Of a stretch of DNA of 7,702 nucleotides, positions 5,952 through 7,702 are shown piece by piece. The translations under genes were made by a program, and so were the position numbers. The notes below the pieces were generated by a model. That model was not told the DNA's origin. It did no database searches and saw only the letters and a program-made list of their open reading frames with translations. Where the stretch lies: positions 1 to 7,702 of the forward strand of contig QIJG01000207.1 of assembly GCA_003232715.1 (NCBI GenBank). The letters are read 5' to 3'. Numbering within the stretch: position 1 is the first letter of the stretch; every line of letters begins with the position of its first letter. This DNA is from Nitrospirota bacterium. Its GTDB lineage: Bacteria; Nitrospirota; Thermodesulfovibrionia; Thermodesulfovibrionales; JdFR-85.

Positions 5952-7361
5952 TTAGACTTTTGACGTTATTGCAATTCCCTTTTTCTTCATCTTCTCAACC
6001 AGGGTCGTCCTGTTCAGGCCAAGCAGGGTGGCGGCCTTACTCTTTATCCCGTTAGATTTTTCCAGGGCCTCGGTAATGAGTTTTCTTTCCATGGTATCAA
6101 TGATGTCATTGAGGTTTATGCCTTCAGGTGGAAGGGATACATCCTCTGTAGAATAAAGAGAGGTTTGGGGCTTATCAATAGCATGAGCGAGGGGTTGAAA
6201 CCTTTCCGGCAGGTCTTCCATGGTAACGTCCTGCCCCGGGGTGAGTATCGTAAGCCGTTCAATCAGGTTCTCCAGTTCACGGATATTTCCGGGCCATCCG
6301 TATCTAAGAAGGACATCCATCAACTGTTTTGATATCTCAGGGGATTGCCTCTTTTTTGCTTTTGCATGTTTTTTAAGGAAGTGTTCGATTAACACCGGTA
6401 TGTCTTCTTTCCTGTCCCTCAACGGGGGAATGTGAACGGGTATTACGTTTAATCTGTAATAGAGGTCTTCCCTGAACCTGCCCTCTCTTGTAAGTTCTTC
6501 AAGGTTCCTGTTAGTGGCGGCTAATATCCTTACGTTGACCTTTATCGTCTTTGTGCTTCCGATTCTTTCGAATTCCCTCTCCTGAAGCACCCGTAATAAC
6601 TTGACCTGTAACGAGGGGTCGAGCTCTCCAATCTCATCAAGAAAGAGCGTGCCGCCGCTTGCAAGTTCAAACCTTCCAATGCGTGTATTTATAGCCCCGG
6701 TGAATGCCCCTTTTTCATGTCCGAAGAGTTCCGACTCCAGGAGGTCTTTTGGTATGGCTGCACAATTGAGAGGAACAAAATTCTTGCCGGAGCGGTAACT
6801 GTTGTAATGGATTACCTTTGCAATAAGCTCTTTACCCGTACCGCTTCCACCTGTAATAAGGACAGTGCTGTCCGTATCAGCTATCTTCTCTATCAGGTCA
6901 TAAACCCTCTGCATCTTAGGGGATGAGCCTATAAGACCGTGAAATTCATAACGCTTCCTGAGTTCTCTTTTTAGCCGGATATTCTCTTTCTTGAGTTTAG
7001 CCATATCGAGTGCTTTTTGGATGATAATTCCCAGTTCATCGAGTCTGAAGGGTTTTGTGACGTAATCGAATGCCCCTGTTCTCATGGCTTCAACCGCATT
7101 TTTTACTGTTCCATAGGCAGTAATAATGATGCAGGGGGTGTCGGAATTCGGGGTGTCCTTCATTGCCTTCAGGACATCCATTCCTCCCATTACGGGCATG
7201 GCGAGGTCAAGGAAGATAATATCAAAACTCTCTTTCCTTAACCTTTCAAGTCCATTCAGGCCGTTTTCTTCCAGGGCAACCCTGTATTTTTCCGAAATTA
7301 AGAATTCGTTAAGGACATCTCTTACAGTAATATCATCGTCTATTATAAGTACACTCTTCAT
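5952..7361 (-). CDS. FleQ/FlrA-like sigma-54 activator with an intact receiver domain
   Basis: This is a 469-residue sigma-54 enhancer-binding protein. The receiver domain (1-120) has D8-D10, phospho-acceptor D52, T81 and K103. The AAA+ domain (about 142-370) has Walker A GGSGTGKE (171-178, Gly in place of the usual Glu), GAFTGA (218-223) and Walker B ending D242-E243. The C-terminus carries LPPEGINLNDI and a FIS helix-turn-helix ending RTTLVEKMKKKGI. These closely match the FleQ/FlrA tail (LPAEGLDLKD and RRTTLVEKMRKYG as recalled), so it is a likely flagellar master regulator. Unlike FleQ, it keeps the phospho-acceptor Asp. The c-di-GMP residues recalled for FleQ seem changed: LFRS aligns with EFHG, and R185/N186 with K182/V183. 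It therefore probably responds to phosphorylation rather than c-di-GMP. The ATG has no Shine-Dalgarno, and a sigma-70-like promoter lies almost at the start. The family call is firm, the FleQ subtype likely. Confidence 0.88.
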   Translation of the reverse strand: MKSVLIIDDDITVRDVLNEFLISEKYRVALEENGLNGLERLRKESFDIIFLDLAMPVMGGMDVLKAMKDTPNSDTPCIIITAYGTVKNAVEAMRTGAFDYVTKPFRLDELGIIIQKALDMAKLKKENIRLKRELRKRYEFHGLIGSSPKMQRVYDLIEKIADTDSTVLITGGSGTGKELIAKVIHYNSYRSGKNFVPLNCAAIPKDLLESELFGHEKGAFTGAINTRIGRFELASGGTLFLDEIGELDPSLQVKLLRVLQEREFERIGSTKTIKVNVRILAATNRNLEELTREGRFREDLYYRLNVIPVHIPPLRDRKEDIPVLIEHFLKKHAKAKKRQSPEISKQLMDVLLRYGWPGNIRELENLIERLTILTPGQDVTMEDLPERFQPLAHAIDKPQTSLYSTEDVSLPPEGINLNDIIDTMERKLITEALEKSNGIKSKAATLLGLNRTTLVEKMKKKGIAITSKV

Positions 7362-7370
7362 AATACAGTT

Positions 7371-7400
7371 AATTTACAGTATATAGACATAAGGTGTCAA
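7371..7400 (-). promoter_or_regulatory. Sigma-70-like promoter of the FleQ-like gene
   Basis: The minus strand has a perfect -35 (TTGACA, 7400-7395), an 18-bp spacer and a -10-like TAAATT (7376-7371, 4 of 6 to TATAAT). The expected start is near 7364, only about 3 nt before the ATG at 7361. No Shine-Dalgarno is present, so the mRNA may be leaderless. Use of the housekeeping sigma factor fits a gene at the top of a flagellar hierarchy. Confidence 0.6.
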
Positions 7401-7409
7401 CAGATTGAC
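7396..7409. promoter_or_regulatory. FleQ-box-like palindrome on the -35 of the FleQ-like gene
   Basis: GTCAACAGATTGAC is a perfect 5-bp inverted repeat (GTCAA / TTGAC) with a 4-bp centre. It agrees with the published Pseudomonas FleQ box as I recall it (GTCaNTAAAtTGAC) at all but two defined positions. It overlaps the -35 hexamer of the promoter for the FleQ-like gene and lies about 20 bp upstream of the divergent plus-strand -35. Binding would be expected to repress the gene's own transcription. The site is seen; the regulator is inferred. Confidence 0.6.
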
Positions 7410-7429
7410 TGCGGTGGCCATGGAAATTG

Positions 7430-7458
7430 TTGTCATGAAGGCCATTATCTGGTATGAT
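7430..7458 (+). promoter_or_regulatory. Sigma-70 promoter for the plus-strand RAM-like gene
   Basis: TTGTCA (7430-7435, 5 of 6 to TTGACA), a 17-bp spacer and TATGAT (7453-7458, 5 of 6 to TATAAT) form a strong housekeeping promoter match. The start would be near 7465, leaving a leader of about 137 nt before the ATG at 7602. It diverges from the FleQ-like promoter, and the two -35 elements are about 30 bp apart. Confidence 0.65.
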
Positions 7459-7511
7459 TTATATATAGTTTGTGAATAAACTTAATAACTTGATTCGGCA
7501 TTCAGGATGAC

Positions 7512-7536
7512 GGAATACAGTATTCCTGGTTTTTTT
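7512..7536 (+). terminator. Palindrome plus T7 in the plus-strand leader (possible attenuator)
   Basis: GGAATACAGTATTCC (7512-7526) is a perfect 7-bp inverted repeat around one central base. As RNA it can fold with a 6-bp stem and a 3-nt loop. Seven Ts follow at 7530-7536. An alternative pairing, CAGGA (7503-7507) with TCCTG (7524-7528), would compete with it. No gene lies upstream on this strand, so it would act inside the leader of the 7602 gene. It could instead be a DNA operator. The short stem makes strong termination uncertain. Confidence 0.4.
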
Positions 7537-7574
7537 ACGAATTCATCATTACTTAACCTGGACATAAACCAAAA

Positions 7575-7595
7575 GGGGCGTAAGCCTCAAAGGAG
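7575..7595 (+). promoter_or_regulatory. Small hairpin and Shine-Dalgarno of the plus-strand gene
   Basis: GGGGC-GTAA-GCCTC (7575-7588) can form a 5-bp RNA stem with one G-U pair and a GNRA-type tetraloop. The strong ribosome site AGGAGG follows directly (7591-7596 region), about 6 bp before ATG 7602. The site fixes the start codon. A regulatory role for the hairpin is only a possibility. Confidence 0.4.
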
Positions 7596-7601
7596 GAGAC
7601 C

Positions 7602-7702
7602 ATGGCAAGGATATACATGCTTGGAAATGTCCTTCCCGGCAAGGACAGGGATATCCGGGATACCCTGAGGGGTATCAACGGAGTGGTGAACGCAGATGTT
7701 AT
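7602..7702 (+). CDS. Probable stand-alone RAM (AsnC/Lrp ligand-binding-like) domain protein, N-terminal part
   Basis: Thirty-three codons are visible before the window ends. The start MARIYMLGNVLPGKDRDIRD and the following RGINGVVNADV match the first beta-alpha-beta of the RAM/dimeric alpha-beta barrel fold in the AsnC/Lrp family (pattern: beta strand, V-x-PG-K, amphipathic helix, I-x-GV-x-x-A-x-V). No helix-turn-helix precedes it, so this would be a stand-alone ligand-binding domain, often about 75-95 residues in such proteins. It has a strong Shine-Dalgarno, its own promoter and a long leader. It is divergent from the FleQ-like gene and need not be related to motility. The fragment is too short for a firm family call. 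Confidence 0.5.
   Translation, partial: MARIYMLGNVLPGKDRDIRDTLRGINGVVNADV

Noticed and set aside
1..7702. CRISPR array, tRNA or rRNA genes, insertion sequences, phage genes
   Set aside because: No regularly spaced direct repeats, tRNA or rRNA signatures, or transposase or phage proteins were seen; coding density is nearly full with flagellar functions.

Overview
The window is a flagellar regulation and assembly locus from a Gram-negative, polarly flagellated type of bacterium. Genes are tightly packed and nearly all lie on the minus strand. Gene content and order (FleQ-like activator, TPR protein, FleS-like kinase, FleR-like activator, then flgB-flgC-fliE-fliF) and the use of sigma-54 fit Nitrospirota, Deltaproteobacteria-like phyla or relatives. 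I cannot fix the phylum from sequence alone.

Layout in transcription order, right to left on the minus strand. A sigma-54 activator with a receiver domain and a FleQ/FlrA-type C-terminus (5952-7361) has its own sigma-70-like promoter, with a FleQ-box-like palindrome on the -35. Next comes a secreted TPR protein (4105-5867, frameshifted) behind a very good sigma-54 promoter. A soluble FleS/FlrB-like histidine kinase (2796-4103) follows, joined by a TAATG overlap to a FleR/FlrC-like response regulator (1516-2796). A 152-bp gap with a near-consensus sigma-54 promoter then leads to flgB (995-1363), flgC (574-991), fliE (232-535) and the start of fliF (1-226, running off the window). On the plus strand, a short RAM/AsnC-like protein begins at 7602 behind its own promoter and a leader of about 137 nt.

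The genes read as a flagellar cascade. The FleQ-like activator and sigma-54 would switch on the TPR-kinase-regulator operon. The phosphorylated FleR-like regulator and sigma-54 would then switch on the rod/MS-ring operon.

The main oddity is that three genes carry frame disruptions: fliE (one extra base), flgC (an exact 10-bp tandem duplication) and the TPR gene (one missing base). If real, this copy would lack rod and export-gate adaptor proteins and would be non-flagellated, or reversibly off. If not, the assembly has errors. Other points of note are an intrinsic-terminator-like hairpin inside the kinase's unusual C-terminal tail, and two start codons that appear to sit almost at the transcription start.
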